A stretch of 47,461 nt of DNA from Pseudonocardia xinjiangensis (GCF_012911925.1 NZ_JAAXKY010000041.1:1-47461); one strand, 5' to 3'; positions 27,937 to 37,308 are shown, counted from the first letter of the stretch. Notes: generated by a model from the letters alone, not told the origin. A program made the numbers and translations.

Positions 27937-29103
27937 ATGGCCTACGACCCGCGCACGGCCACCGGAGTCCCCACCGAGCCGGTGGGCTCACTGCCCCGGC
28001 CCGCGAAACTGCAGGAGGCCTACGCGAAGTACGACGCAGGCGAGATCAACAAAGATGACCTCGAGAAGCTGCAGGACGCCTCGGTGAAGGACTCGATCGA
28101 ACGGTTCGAGGCCACCGGCTCACCGATCATCTCCGACGGCGAGCAACGGTGGTCGTCGTTCGCCACCTATCCGATCGCCGACACGTTGGCCGGCACCGGG
28201 CTGGCACCGGGACTGGCCCCGGGCGGCCAGTTCTTCGCGATCTTCGCCGACGGCCACGGACGTCAGCTGCCGAAGCTGGAACACGGACCGTTCCGCTACA
28301 ACCAGCATGCGGCCGACACGCTGCGCAAGTCGATCCCGTACGCGAGCAGGCCGATGAAGCAGGCCGTGATCGCGCCGTCGATGCTGGCGCTGCTCTACCC
28401 GTTGAAGGACCCGGTGGAGGGCTACAGCCGCGAGGAGTTCGAGGCGGCACTGGTTGACGAGTGCGAGAAGGACATCCGGGAGGCCTTCGCCGCCGGGGCC
28501 GAACGGGTGTCGGTCGACTTCACCGAAGGCCGGCTGGCCACCCGCGAGGATCCCCGCAACCCGTGGACCGGAGCCGGTCTCCTGCCGCACTTCATCGAGC
28601 TCAACAACCGCGTGATGGCCCGGTTCTCCGCCGAGGAGCGCCGCACCATCGGCATCCACACCTGCCCCGGCGGCGACCGCGACTCGGTGCACTCGGCCGA
28701 TGTGCCCTACAACAACCTCCTCGGCACGATGTTCGACATCAACGCCGGGTACTTCCTGATCCAGCTCGCGTCGGAGCGGGAGAAGGACCCCGTCTACGCG
28801 ACCATCGGCAAGAACCTGCGCTCCGACGCCGACGGTGTCGCGCAGATGGCCTACATCGGCGTCACCAACCCGCAGAACCCGCGGGTCGAGAGCCCGCAGG
28901 AGATCGCCGACCAGCTCATCCGGGCGGCCAACTTCATCCCGAGGGAACAGCTCGGCTCCACCGACGACTGCGGGTTCTCCCCGTTCTCCATCGACGAGAA
29001 GCCCAACCACGGCTCACCCGACTACGCCAGGGACGTGGCCTTCCAGAAGATCACCTCCCGCGTGGAGGGTGCCCGCCTGGCCGCCGAGAAGCTGGGCCTC
29101 TGA
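27937..29103 (+). CDS. Cobalamin-independent methionine synthase (MetE C-terminal)-family protein
   Basis: A 388-aa TIM-barrel methyltransferase/thiol-alkyltransferase of the MetE C-terminal superfamily. N-terminal EPVGSLPRPAKLQEAY matches the family opening (VGSLPRP). Zinc ligands are plausible at IGIHTCPGGD (His and Cys, about residue 245) and STDDCGFSPF (Cys, about residue 345). It is only half the length of full MetE, so it belongs with the stand-alone family members that include epoxyalkane:coenzyme M transferases and various homocysteine methyltransferases. Which thiol it uses is not clear from sequence. ATG 27937 has GGAGGAG upstream. No coenzyme M genes are adjacent. Confidence 0.82.
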   Translation: MAYDPRTATGVPTEPVGSLPRPAKLQEAYAKYDAGEINKDDLEKLQDASVKDSIERFEATGSPIISDGEQRWSSFATYPIADTLAGTGLAPGLAPGGQFFAIFADGHGRQLPKLEHGPFRYNQHAADTLRKSIPYASRPMKQAVIAPSMLALLYPLKDPVEGYSREEFEAALVDECEKDIREAFAAGAERVSVDFTEGRLATREDPRNPWTGAGLLPHFIELNNRVMARFSAEERRTIGIHTCPGGDRDSVHSADVPYNNLLGTMFDINAGYFLIQLASEREKDPVYATIGKNLRSDADGVAQMAYIGVTNPQNPRVESPQEIADQLIRAANFIPREQLGSTDDCGFSPFSIDEKPNHGSPDYARDVAFQKITSRVEGARLAAEKLGL

Positions 29104-29121
29104 GGGGTGCGCGACGCCCGG

Positions 29122-29730
29122 TCAGTCCGGGACGCCGTGGGCCCGGAGCAGCAGCACTCCCAGCTCACGGGCGGCCGACGCCGCGCCGGCATCGCCCTCG
29201 TGGGCCGCCATGATGGAGCCCTTCATCAGCACGTGCCACTGCCGGGCCACCTGGTCCGGGTCGGCCACGCCCGCGGCCTCGGCGAGCTCCCGGAGGTAGC
29301 CCCGGATGCGCGCGAGGTGCGCCACGCTCGCCTGGAACACGGGGCTGCCCTTGTCGTTGACCGCCATCATGGTGGTGAGGAAGGCGCAGCCCTCGAAATC
29401 GGGCCGCTCGAACCATTCCGAGAACAGGTCGAAGATGGCCAGCAGCTGATCCTGGGGGCGCGTGCCACGCAATTGGCTCTCGTGCTGGAGCCATTCCTCG
29501 GTCCACAGCCGCTCACGGCGGCGGAGGAAATCGAGGATCAGGTCGTCCTTCGACGGGAAGTTGCGGTACAACGTCATCTTCGCGGTGCCGGCGCGAGCGA
29601 TCACGGCATCCACACCGACGTCCCGCACGCCGTTGCGGCTGAACAGCTCATAGGCGGCGCGGCGGATCCGCTCGCCGCCACTCTCCGGCAAGCGTCGGGA
29701 ACCGTCACTACCCGTTGTCGTCACCCGCAT
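29122..29730 (-). CDS. TetR-family transcriptional regulator
   Basis: A 202-aa repressor. The N-terminal helix-turn-helix spans about residues 19-65 (RIRRAAYELFSRNGVRDVGVDAVIARAGTAKMTLYRNFPSKDDLI). The C-terminal ligand domain has FEGCAFLTTMMAV, similar to AcrR-type regulators. Start ATG 29730. It converges on the MetE-like gene 18 bases away and is 103 bp downstream of the MFS gene on the same strand, which it may control. Confidence 0.92.
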   Translation of the reverse strand: MRVTTTGSDGSRRLPESGGERIRRAAYELFSRNGVRDVGVDAVIARAGTAKMTLYRNFPSKDDLILDFLRRRERLWTEEWLQHESQLRGTRPQDQLLAIFDLFSEWFERPDFEGCAFLTTMMAVNDKGSPVFQASVAHLARIRGYLRELAEAAGVADPDQVARQWHVLMKGSIMAAHEGDAGAASAARELGVLLLRAHGVPD

Positions 29731-29833
29731 CCGTTCCGCCGTGGTTCGCCGAAACGATACCTCCCCGATCGGGCGGCAAACGGGTCGCGCCGTGGCGTTC
29801 CGGTGACGTGCCGCGGCACAGACGGCACGGTTG

Positions 29834-31024
29834 TCAGCGGTGACCGGACCGGCTGATCCGCACGACCGCGAAAGCCTGCACCGCCGCGGCGGCGAGCAGC
29901 ACGGCGATGGCAGGCGGGTAGCCGCCCGCCAGGTCGACGAGCAGCCCCATCAGCAGCGGTCCGAGCCCGGCGACGGTGTACCCGACGCCCAGTGCCATAC
30001 CGCTGGTCGCCGCGCTGGCAGCGGCGTCCGGAGTCCGCCACGCGACCACGGCGAGCCCGAGCGGGAAACCGGCACCGGACCCGATCCCGATGAGCACCAC
30101 CCACGGCCACGGCCCGGCCGCCGGGTTCGCGGGGGCCAGCAGCAGCCCCGCCGTGCCGACGGCGGTGCAGGCCAGCGCCACCGCCGACCAGAACCCCCAG
30201 CGGCGGTGCCGCTCGGCCAGTGCCGGGAGGAACAACGCCCCCGGGATCTGCGCCATCGCCCACACCGCGAGCAGCAGGCCGGCCCGCTCCCCGCTCCACC
30301 CCAGGCTCGAGACGTAGGGCGCGAGCCAGGTCATCCAGCCGTACACGATCAGCGACGCGCCGGCCTGGTGACAGGCCACCAGGCGGGAGAACCCGTCGCG
30401 CCACGGCAGGCGCGGGCGCGCCGGTGCCGCCGCAGCGGCGGGTACGCCGCGCGTGACCGCGCTCCAGCCGGCCAGCGCCAGCACCGCCGGTACGGCCCAC
30501 CCGGCCAGCGCCAGCGACCAGCCGCCGACGACCACGGCGAGCGGCACCGCCACCGCGCTGGCCACGGTGGCCCCCACCATCATCGCCACCACGTAGCCGC
30601 CGGTCACGGCGCCCGCCCGCGCGGGGAGGTACTCCTTCACCACGCCGGTCAGGAGTACGCCGGCGAGCCCGATGCCGAACCCGACCAGCAGGCTGCCTCC
30701 GATCAGCGCGACGATCGCGGGGACGCCGCGGGCAAGACTGCCCGCCGCGACGAGGCCCACCGCGGCACCGAGCGCGCGCTCGGAACCCAGCCGGACTCCC
30801 AGCGCGGGACCGGCGAACGACCCGGCCGCCATCATCAGGACCGCCGCGGTCTGCACGAAGCCCGCCTCGGCCGCAGAGATCCCGAGGTCGGAGCGGACGC
30901 CCTCCAGCAGCGGCGGGTAACCGGCCAGCGCGGCCCTCAGGTTGAGGGCGACGGCCAGCAGGCCCAGCAGCACCGACCCCGGGCGGACCCGGGATGCGAC
31001 GGATGTCGAGCCCGGCACGGCCAT
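29834..31024 (-). CDS. MFS transporter, CynX/NimT type
   Basis: A 396-aa major-facilitator protein with about twelve hydrophobic segments. N-terminal LAVALNLRAALAGYPPLLEGVRSDLGIS is characteristic of the CynX/NimT (cyanate/nitroimidazole-type) group. The central loop (AAPARPRLPWRDGFSRL) separates two six-helix halves. ATG 31024 has GAGAGGTG directly upstream. It is divergent from the CGNR regulator over a 60-bp region containing an inverted repeat. Substrate unknown; drug or small-anion export is possible. Confidence 0.87.
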   Translation of the reverse strand: MAVPGSTSVASRVRPGSVLLGLLAVALNLRAALAGYPPLLEGVRSDLGISAAEAGFVQTAAVLMMAAGSFAGPALGVRLGSERALGAAVGLVAAGSLARGVPAIVALIGGSLLVGFGIGLAGVLLTGVVKEYLPARAGAVTGGYVVAMMVGATVASAVAVPLAVVVGGWSLALAGWAVPAVLALAGWSAVTRGVPAAAAAPARPRLPWRDGFSRLVACHQAGASLIVYGWMTWLAPYVSSLGWSGERAGLLLAVWAMAQIPGALFLPALAERHRRWGFWSAVALACTAVGTAGLLLAPANPAAGPWPWVVLIGIGSGAGFPLGLAVVAWRTPDAAASAATSGMALGVGYTVAGLGPLLMGLLVDLAGGYPPAIAVLLAAAAVQAFAVVRISRSGHR

Positions 31025-31041
31025 CACCTCTCGAAAGGGAT

Positions 31042-31068
31042 GTAAGGTCTCTTCATCCATTACCTTAC
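31042..31068. promoter_or_regulatory. Inverted repeat in the MFS/CGNR divergent promoter
   Basis: GTAAGGT (31042-31048) and ACCTTAC (31062-31068), perfect seven-base arms 13 bases apart. A direct repeat overlaps it: CGAAAGGGATGTAAG (from 31032) and CGAAGGGCGTGTAAG (from 31068). The only sequence between the two divergent starts, so it probably is the operator for the CGNR regulator. Confidence 0.55.
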
Positions 31069-31084
31069 GAAGGGCGTGTAAGAG

Positions 31085-31675
31085 GTGCAAGTCCTGTTGG
31101 ACGATTACGTGCTGGGAGCGGCCGTGGCCACGGACCTCGTCAACACCGCCCCCGAGGTGATGGTGAACACGGGCGACACCCTCGCCGACCCCGACGCGTT
31201 GCTGGCCTTCCTCACCGCGCACGACCTGCGCCTGGACGCGCTGGACGGCGGCACCGTCCCGCTCTCCCCCGCCGACGTCGCCTCGGTGCACGCCCTGCGC
31301 CGGACACTGCGCGACCTGCTCGACGCCCCGGACGCCGGGGAGGCAGCCGCCCGCGCGGGTGTCCTCAGCGCGGCCGCCGGAACGGGACCCGCGCTGCGGG
31401 TGGACGCCGAGGGGCGATGGCGCTGGGAGGTCGGCTCCCGCGACGGCGCCGGCGTGGGTGACGAGCTCGCGCTCCTGACGGCCACCGCCCTGCTCTCCGT
31501 GCTGCGCACCCTCGGGTTCGACAGGTTCCGCCACTGCGCCTCACCGATCTGCACCGGGATGTTCGTCGACACCAGCCGGGCCGGACGCAGGCGCTACTGC
31601 GTCCCGGAGGTCTGCGGCAACCGGATCAACGTGGCCAACCACCGGGCCCGCCGCCGGGCCGCCGGCCGCCTGTGA
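31085..31675 (+). CDS. CGNR zinc-finger (ABATE-domain) regulator
   Basis: A 196-aa protein with an N-terminal ABATE-type stress domain (ATDLVNTAPEVMVNTGD, about residues 14-110). The C-terminal CGNR zinc finger reads FRHCASPICTGMFVD, RYCVPEVCGNRINVANHRAR. Four Cys are present and the signature C-G-N-R is intact. Start GTG 31085. Ribosome-binding site is weak, so the transcript may be nearly leaderless. Likely regulator of the divergent MFS gene. Confidence 0.87.
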   Translation: MQVLLDDYVLGAAVATDLVNTAPEVMVNTGDTLADPDALLAFLTAHDLRLDALDGGTVPLSPADVASVHALRRTLRDLLDAPDAGEAAARAGVLSAAAGTGPALRVDAEGRWRWEVGSRDGAGVGDELALLTATALLSVLRTLGFDRFRHCASPICTGMFVDTSRAGRRRYCVPEVCGNRINVANHRARRRAAGRL

Positions 31676-31685
31676 CGTCCAGCCC

Positions 31686-32546
31686 TCACGTCGGCTGCGC
31701 CGTCGCCCGCCGCTCCCGGTGGACGGCCACCCCCGCCACCACCAGCACGACTCCCAGGATCTCGACGGCGCTCGGTACCTGGACCAGCACGACGATCCCG
31801 ATCACCGTCGCAGTTGCCGGCAGCAGCGACACCATCAGGGCGTAGGTCGCGCGGCGCAGACGCGCCATTGCGAGCTGGTCACAGACGTAGGGGATCACCG
31901 ATGACGACACTCCGACCCCGATCCCCGCGGCGAGCGCGACCGGGTCGGCGAACGCGGGCGCGGCGTCCACCACGCCCGTCGGCAGCGCGACGACGGCGGC
32001 CACCAGCATGGACAGGGCGAGGCCTTCGATGCCTCGCACCTGCGGGCTCTGCGCCACCCGGTGCCCGAGCACGATGTAGAACGCGAACAGCACCGCGTTG
32101 GCGGCGGCGAACACGAACCCCCACGGCTCGGCGACGAACCGTACGTCGGTCAGCAGCCAGACCCCCACCACGGCCAGCAGCAGCGCGACCGCGTTGCGCC
32201 CGGTGCGGGCGGCCAGCGCGGCCAGCGCGATCACGGGCACGAACTCGATCGCCGCGACCGTTCCGAGTGGCAATCGGTCGATCGCGAGGTAGAAGACGCT
32301 GTTCATCACGGCCAGCACCGCTCCCCAGCCGACGAGGAGCCACCGGGTGGCACGGTCGAGCCGCAGCCACACACGCCATGGCCTGCGCCACAGCGCGAAG
32401 ACGAGCGCCGCCGCCGCGATCCGCAGCCAGGCCACACCGAGCACGTCGACCCGCGCGAAGAGCAGCACCGCGAACGCGGGTCCGAGGTAGTGGAACACCG
32501 CGCTGACGAGGAAATACACGTGCGGCGGGACCCGGGTTTCGTCCAT
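31686..32546 (-). CDS. EamA/DMT-family transporter
   Basis: A 286-aa integral membrane protein with ten predicted helices in two EamA repeats, resembling amino-acid/threonine exporters such as RhtA/YdcZ-type DMT proteins. Examples are FHYLGPAFAVLLFARV and FYLAIDRLPLGTVAAIEFVPVIALA. Start ATG 32546 is preferred; ATG 32582 in frame is possible but lacks a ribosome-binding site. It is divergent from the Lrp gene with 62 bp between, a common pairing for amino-acid exporters. Substrate unknown. Confidence 0.87.
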   Translation of the reverse strand: MDETRVPPHVYFLVSAVFHYLGPAFAVLLFARVDVLGVAWLRIAAAALVFALWRRPWRVWLRLDRATRWLLVGWGAVLAVMNSVFYLAIDRLPLGTVAAIEFVPVIALAALAARTGRNAVALLLAVVGVWLLTDVRFVAEPWGFVFAAANAVLFAFYIVLGHRVAQSPQVRGIEGLALSMLVAAVVALPTGVVDAAPAFADPVALAAGIGVGVSSSVIPYVCDQLAMARLRRATYALMVSLLPATATVIGIVVLVQVPSAVEILGVVLVVAGVAVHRERRATAQPT

Positions 32547-32608
32547 GGTCCTATCGTCGAAGGCTGCGATCGGGTGGGCCATGGGCATCGAAAGGTGGAG
32601 TAGGCGTT

Positions 32609-33118
32609 GTGACCACGACCGGCACGCCCCGCCCCCCGAATGGCCTTCCGGATGGAAAGTCACTGCTCGACGAGGTCAACCGGCGCATCCTCGCCCTGTT
32701 GACGGAGGACCCTCGCCAGAGCAGCGCCGAGCTCGCGCGCCGGGTCGGGATGTCGGCTCCCGCGGTACGGGAGCGCGTGGCACGGCTCGAGCAGACCGGT
32801 GTGATCCGCGGTTACCGCCTCGACATCGACCCGGCTGCGATCGGGCTGCCGGTCACGGCGTGGGTGCGGGTGCGGCCCGGTCCCGGTCAGCTCCAGAAGA
32901 TCAGCGAGCTCGCCCGGCGCGTGCCCGAGGTCAGCGAGTGCCACCGCATCTCGGGCGAGGACTGCTTCCTCCTCAAGGTGCACATTCCAGACATCGACGC
33001 CCTCGAGGCCGTCCTCGACCGGTTCCTGCTGCACGGGCAGACCACGAGCTCCTTCGTGGTGTCGACGCCCGTCCCGCCGCGACACCCGCAGGCCGGTGCG
33101 ACCACCGAGCCGGCGTAG
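32609..33118 (+). CDS. Lrp/AsnC-family regulator
   Basis: A 169-aa regulator. N-terminal HTH (LLDEVNRRILALLTEDPRQSSAELARRVGMSAPAVRERVARLE is split across residues 19-62; key pieces RRILALL and SAPAVRERV). C-terminal RAM effector domain (VTAWVRVRPGPG, VSECHRISGEDCFLLKVHI). Start GTG 32609 with GGAG nine bases upstream. Divergent from the EamA transporter, which is the probable target, with an amino acid as effector (inference from family). Confidence 0.9.
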   Translation: MTTTGTPRPPNGLPDGKSLLDEVNRRILALLTEDPRQSSAELARRVGMSAPAVRERVARLEQTGVIRGYRLDIDPAAIGLPVTAWVRVRPGPGQLQKISELARRVPEVSECHRISGEDCFLLKVHIPDIDALEAVLDRFLLHGQTTSSFVVSTPVPPRHPQAGATTEPA

Positions 33119-33130
33119 CGACACCCCGGG

Positions 33131-34411
33131 TCAGGACGGTGCGGCGGGCAGGCTCGGATCCGACTCCACCGGATTGAGCTCCGGCGGCCGCGGCGGCCGC
33201 GGCGACACACCCGCCGCCCGCAGCGGGAACCACAGCACGAAGGTCGCGCCCGCACCGGGAACGCTGTGCACCGCGATGCTGCCGCCGTGGCTCTCCACCA
33301 CCTGACGGACGATCGCCAGCCCGAGGCCGGTTCCACGGTCGCGGCGCCCGGTCCCGTCGGGGCCTCTCCAGAAGCGGTCGAACACCCGCTCCTGGTGCTC
33401 GGCGGTGATGCCCGGGCCGCGGTCGCGGACGGCCAGCCACGCCCAGCCTGCGCGCCGCCCCGTGGCGATCAGGACCTCCCGGCCCGGCGGCGATGCGCGC
33501 AGCGCGTTGGACAGCAGGTTGTCCGCGGCGCGGCGCAGCGACTCGGCGTCGCCGATCAGCACCAGCCCCGGCTCCAGGCGGCGTACCAGCTCGTGGCCAC
33601 CGCTGTCGGCCAGCAGCGCGAACCCGTCCGCAGCCTCGGCGGCGACGAGCGTGAGGTCCACGTCGGTCTCGCTGAAGGCGGGCGCGGTCCGGCGCGCCGC
33701 GGCGAGCAGGTCCCCGATGAGGGTGCCCATCCGCTGGACGGCCCGGCCGGCCACGGTGCTCGCGCGCTGCCGCTCGGCCGCCCCGACGTCGTCGCGCGAC
33801 AGCACGGCGTCGAGGTTGACCTGGATGACGGCGAGGGGGGTGCGCAGCTCGTGGGAGGCGTCGTCGATCATCTGCCGCTGGGCGGAGAAGGCCCGGTCCA
33901 GTCGGCCGAGCATGTCGTCGACGGTGTCGGCGAGGTCGTGCAGCTCGTCCTGCGGACCGTCGAGTGCGATGCGACGCGACAGGTCCGTGGCCGTGATCTC
34001 CCGCGCCGTGGCCGTGACCCGTCGCACCGGACGCAGCACCCGGCCGGCCAGCCACCAGCCCACGCCGAAGCTCGCGACCAGCATGACGCCGAGCACCAGG
34101 ACCAGTGCGCCGCGCAGCTTCTCCAGAGTCTGGAAGTTGACCGCCCGCTGGACGCCGGCGAGGTCGGCCGCCTGGAACTCCTGGCCCTCGCGCAGCTGGA
34201 GCTGTCCACCGACCTCCGTCACCTTCTCCACCGTGATCGGGTCGAGCGGCGCGGCGTCGACGCTGCGGTACATCACCACGTAGACCGCGACCAGGACCAG
34301 TGCGACCACACCGAACTGCACCAGTGAGTAGGTCGCGGCCAGCCGGAAGCGGATCGTGCGGGTCCACGGGGGCCGCAGGTGTCCCGCCCACCCCCGGGCG
34401 GCGGTGGTCAC
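33131..34411 (-). CDS. Sensor histidine kinase (HAMP/HisKA)
   Basis: A 426-aa sensor kinase. Two transmembrane segments (about residues 25-47 and 103-125) flank an extracytoplasmic loop of about 55 residues. A HAMP domain follows (RPVRRVTATAREITATDLSRR). HisKA H-box is DDASHELRTPLAVIQ. ATPase boxes are ADNLLSNALRAS, VRDRGPGITAEHQ and GTGLGLAIVRQVVESHGG. Start GTG 34411 overlaps the response-regulator stop (GTGA). Signal unknown. Confidence 0.94.
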   Translation of the reverse strand: MTTAARGWAGHLRPPWTRTIRFRLAATYSLVQFGVVALVLVAVYVVMYRSVDAAPLDPITVEKVTEVGGQLQLREGQEFQAADLAGVQRAVNFQTLEKLRGALVLVLGVMLVASFGVGWWLAGRVLRPVRRVTATAREITATDLSRRIALDGPQDELHDLADTVDDMLGRLDRAFSAQRQMIDDASHELRTPLAVIQVNLDAVLSRDDVGAAERQRASTVAGRAVQRMGTLIGDLLAAARRTAPAFSETDVDLTLVAAEAADGFALLADSGGHELVRRLEPGLVLIGDAESLRRAADNLLSNALRASPPGREVLIATGRRAGWAWLAVRDRGPGITAEHQERVFDRFWRGPDGTGRRDRGTGLGLAIVRQVVESHGGSIAVHSVPGAGATFVLWFPLRAAGVSPRPPRPPELNPVESDPSLPAAPS

Positions 34412-35100
34412 GCCGGCTCCCGCAGCCGGTACCCGCGCCCGATCACGGTCTCGATCACCGGCTGCTCGCCGTCCCGGGTGAGCTTGCGACGCAACGTCCC
34501 GACCGTCACCCGCACGGTCTGGGTGAACGGGTCGGCGTTCTCGTCCCACACGTGGTCGAGCAGCTCCTCGGCCGACACGACGTGACCCGGCCGGTTCATC
34601 AGGTAGCGCAGCACGGCGAACTCCTTGCGGGTCAGCGTCAGCTCACGGCTCCCCCGGCTGGCGATGTTGCGGCCGTCGTCGAGCGACAGCTCGCCGACGG
34701 TCAGCACGGACGTTCCGCCGCTGGTGTCGCGGCGCAGCAGCGCCCGCACCCTGGCCAGCAGCTCGGGCAGCGCGAAGGGCTTCACGAGGTAGTCGTCAGC
34801 GCCCTCGTCGAGGCCCCGGACGCGGTCGGTCAGCTCGCCCCGGGCGGTGAGCATGAGGATCCGCAGCTCGGTGCCGCCGGGGCCGGCGATGCTGCCGTCG
34901 CGGACGTGACGGCACAGCGTGAAGCCGTCGACGTCGGGCAGGTTGAGGTCGAGCACCAGCAGGTCGTAGGTGTTCACGGCGAGCTTGGCGGCCGCGTCGC
35001 CGCCGGTCAGCGCGATGTCGACCGCGTAGCCCGCCCGCCCGAGACCGACGCGCAGCGCGCTCGCGAGGTCGGCGTCGTCCTCGACCAGCAGCAAGCGCAT
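34408..35100 (-). CDS. OmpR/PhoB-type response regulator
   Basis: A 230-aa regulator. The receiver domain has the acidic pair in LLLVEDDADLA, phospho-Asp in LLVLDLNLPDVDG, Thr in ILMLTARGE and Lys in YLVKPFALPE. The C-terminal winged helix spans about residues 125-228 (LTRKEFAVLRYLMNRPGHVVS, IETVIGRGYRL). ATG 35100 is chosen by homology. First gene of the pair, overlapping the kinase as GTGA. Confidence 0.95.
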   Translation of the reverse strand: MRLLLVEDDADLASALRVGLGRAGYAVDIALTGGDAAAKLAVNTYDLLVLDLNLPDVDGFTLCRHVRDGSIAGPGGTELRILMLTARGELTDRVRGLDEGADDYLVKPFALPELLARVRALLRRDTSGGTSVLTVGELSLDDGRNIASRGSRELTLTRKEFAVLRYLMNRPGHVVSAEELLDHVWDENADPFTQTVRVTVGTLRRKLTRDGEQPVIETVIGRGYRLREPA

Positions 35101-35296
35101 GGCCCGACGGTAGCGAGAATGCCGCGCTCCTCCCACGTGTTCTTTCGGTCCGTCTTCGCTGCGGTTTCCGAGGGTTTTCGGGTTCGGCTGTTCTGATGTG
35201 CCGACCGATGACGGTTCCTACCCCGCCGCCGCTCCCCTGACCGGTCCGGCCGCCGCCCGTCCACGGCGGCCGGACCGGAATCGCCGCGCGCCCATC

Positions 35297-36175
35297 TCAG
35301 GCCACGGTGACCGTCATCGCCCCGATCCCGCTGATCGACATGTCCAGCTGCTCACCGGCGGTGATGGGGCCGACCCCGGGCGGAGCTCCCGTGAAGAGCA
35401 CGTCGCCGGGCAGCAGGGTCATCACCGAGGAGGCGTAGGCGACGATCGCCGGCACCGGGGTGAGCATGTCCCGGGTGTTCACCGACTGGCGGACGGTGCC
35501 GCCGGACGTGAGGCGGATGTCGAGGTCCGAGCCGTCGCCGAGCTCGTCGGTGGTGACGAGGTAGGGCCCGAGCGGGCTGAACCCGTCGTAGCTCTTGCGG
35601 CGGGAGCGGTCCGCGGCGCTGCGGACCGTGATGTCCAGGCCCGCGGTGAACCCGAGGACCGCGTCCATCGCCTTCTCGACCGGGATGTCCTTGCCGCCGC
35701 GGCCGATCACCACGACCAGCTCCGACTCGTGGTGCACCTCGTGGCCGGCGGCCACGACGTCGCGCGGGAGCACGATCCGCCCGCCCGGCCCAACGATCGA
35801 CGACGGCGCCTTGAGGAAGACGTCGAAGTCCATCATCCAGGCCTCGACGCGACCGAGGGTGCGCTCCTGCACGACGTGCATCTCGGCGACGTGCTCGCCG
35901 TAGTTGCTCGCCGCGGCGATCACCTTGGACGGGCCGAGCACGGGCGCGTGCAGTACCACCTCGGAGACGGGCCGGGCCCGGCCGTCCTCCGCCGCGGCGC
36001 GCAACGCCCCGGAGAGCTCGTCGAAGTCGCGGGCGAGGCCCCGCCACCAGCCGGCCGTCACCGGGTCGGGGTCGTGCGGGCCGGGCAGTGCGGCGGTGAC
36101 GTCGACGATCACGTCACCGTCCGGGGAGGACCGGACGACACCGAGCCGGTAGTCGTCGAACAGCGCGAGCTTCAC
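35297..36175 (-). CDS. Fumarylacetoacetate hydrolase-family protein
   Basis: A 292-aa FAH-family hydrolase, with metal ligands suggested by HHESELVVVIGRGG and the block AMDAVLGFTAGLDITVRS. Conserved SNYGEHVAEM and LFTGAPPGVGPI are also present. It probably cleaves maleylpyruvate or fumarylpyruvate produced by the neighbouring gentisate-type dioxygenase (inference). Start GTG 36175 with GGAG six bases upstream. Last gene of the minus-strand aromatic operon. Confidence 0.9.
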   Translation of the reverse strand: MKLALFDDYRLGVVRSSPDGDVIVDVTAALPGPHDPDPVTAGWWRGLARDFDELSGALRAAAEDGRARPVSEVVLHAPVLGPSKVIAAASNYGEHVAEMHVVQERTLGRVEAWMMDFDVFLKAPSSIVGPGGRIVLPRDVVAAGHEVHHESELVVVIGRGGKDIPVEKAMDAVLGFTAGLDITVRSAADRSRRKSYDGFSPLGPYLVTTDELGDGSDLDIRLTSGGTVRQSVNTRDMLTPVPAIVAYASSVMTLLPGDVLFTGAPPGVGPITAGEQLDMSISGIGAMTVTVA

Positions 36176-36189
36176 GAACGCTCCAGGAG

Positions 36190-37308
36190 TCAGCGGGGGG
36201 AGAAGAGGTCGGTCACCGGTTGGGGAGCAGTCAGCGTCTGCTCGCGGTACAGGCCCAGCGCGCGAAGCACCGGTGCGTCGGAGACGACGAACACCTCGGC
36301 GTGTTCCTCGGTCCCCTCGGCGAAGTGCTCGGTGTCGACGAAGTGCTCGACGGCCGACCAGGACGGCACCACGAACATGTCGCCGGGCCCCCAGTCGAAG
36401 CGCCGTCCGTCGATCACGCTGGAACCGTGGCCGCTGAACACGACGTGCACCGAGTTGCCGGTGCGGCGCACCGGAAGGCTGTGGGCGCGGGCCCGCACCC
36501 GGTAGGCCGCACACGACATCGTGGGCATGACGCTCGCCCCGGACTCCGGGTCGGTGTACTCCACCGACAGCAGCGGGTCCTCGGAGGCCGCGGTCAGGCG
36601 GTCGAGCTCGGCGACGGTGTCGGCCCACCGGTAGATCATGAGCTTCGAGTGCTGCGGGCTCAGCACGTCGGAGACGGCGCCGTCGGTGTAGCGGACGCCG
36701 CCGGCGTGCACCCGTTCCGACACGTTGTGCTCGGCGGGCTCCGGCTGGCTCTCCCCGGGCCCGGGGTAGGACTCGAAGAAGATGCTGTCGAGGGCCGACA
36801 CCATCGGCAGGTCCAGGCCGTCGAACCAGAACATCTCCCCGTCGCCTGCGTTGACGTGGTCGTGCCAGTTCATCGACGGGGTGAGCACCAGGTCGCCGGG
36901 GTGCATGTCGCAGGCGTCGCCGTTGACGGTGGTGAAGACGCCCTCGCCCTCCAGCACGAACCGGATCGCCCCGGGCGAGTGGCGGTGCGCGGGCGCGACC
37001 TCCCGCGGGCCGAGGCACTGCAGCGCGCCCCAGAGCGTCCCGGCGGCGTAGGGCAGGCCGGAGAGACCGGGGTTCTGCAGGCTGAGCACCCGCCGCTCGC
37101 CGCCGCGCTCCACGGGCACGAGCTGGATGGCGCGGCGGGCCAGCGGCTTCATCGTCGCCGCCGACCACAGCCAGGGAACGGCCCTCGGCCGGGGGGTCGG
37201 GGTGAGCAGCTGTTCGGTGATGGTCCACAACGGGGCGAGGTCGACCGCGGACAGGTCGCTGTAGAACTCCTCGAGTGCCGCGTCCGTCTCGACCGGGTTG
37301 ACGGTCAT
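36190..37308 (-). CDS. Gentisate 1,2-dioxygenase-like bicupin
   Basis: A 372-aa bicupin ring-cleavage dioxygenase. Cupin 1 carries the iron-binding HxH motif (PAHRHSPGAIRFVLEGEG) and a second His (LVLTPSMNWHDH). Cupin 2 (VVFSGHGSSVIDG, MFVVPSWSAVEHF) lacks the HxH and is probably structural, as in gentisate dioxygenases. ATG 37308 has GGAGGAAG upstream and overlaps the hydroxylase stop as ATGA. Gentisate or a substituted salicylate-type ring is the expected substrate. Confidence 0.88.
   Translation of the reverse strand: MTVNPVETDAALEEFYSDLSAVDLAPLWTITEQLLTPTPRPRAVPWLWSAATMKPLARRAIQLVPVERGGERRVLSLQNPGLSGLPYAAGTLWGALQCLGPREVAPAHRHSPGAIRFVLEGEGVFTTVNGDACDMHPGDLVLTPSMNWHDHVNAGDGEMFWFDGLDLPMVSALDSIFFESYPGPGESQPEPAEHNVSERVHAGGVRYTDGAVSDVLSPQHSKLMIYRWADTVAELDRLTAASEDPLLSVEYTDPESGASVMPTMSCAAYRVRARAHSLPVRRTGNSVHVVFSGHGSSVIDGRRFDWGPGDMFVVPSWSAVEHFVDTEHFAEGTEEHAEVFVVSDAPVLRALGLYREQTLTAPQPVTDLFSPR

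Noticed and set aside
27937..29103. Epoxyalkane:coenzyme M transferase as a firm assignment
   Set aside because: The fold and zinc ligands fit, but no coenzyme M biosynthesis or monooxygenase genes are adjacent, and related homocysteine methyltransferases look alike.
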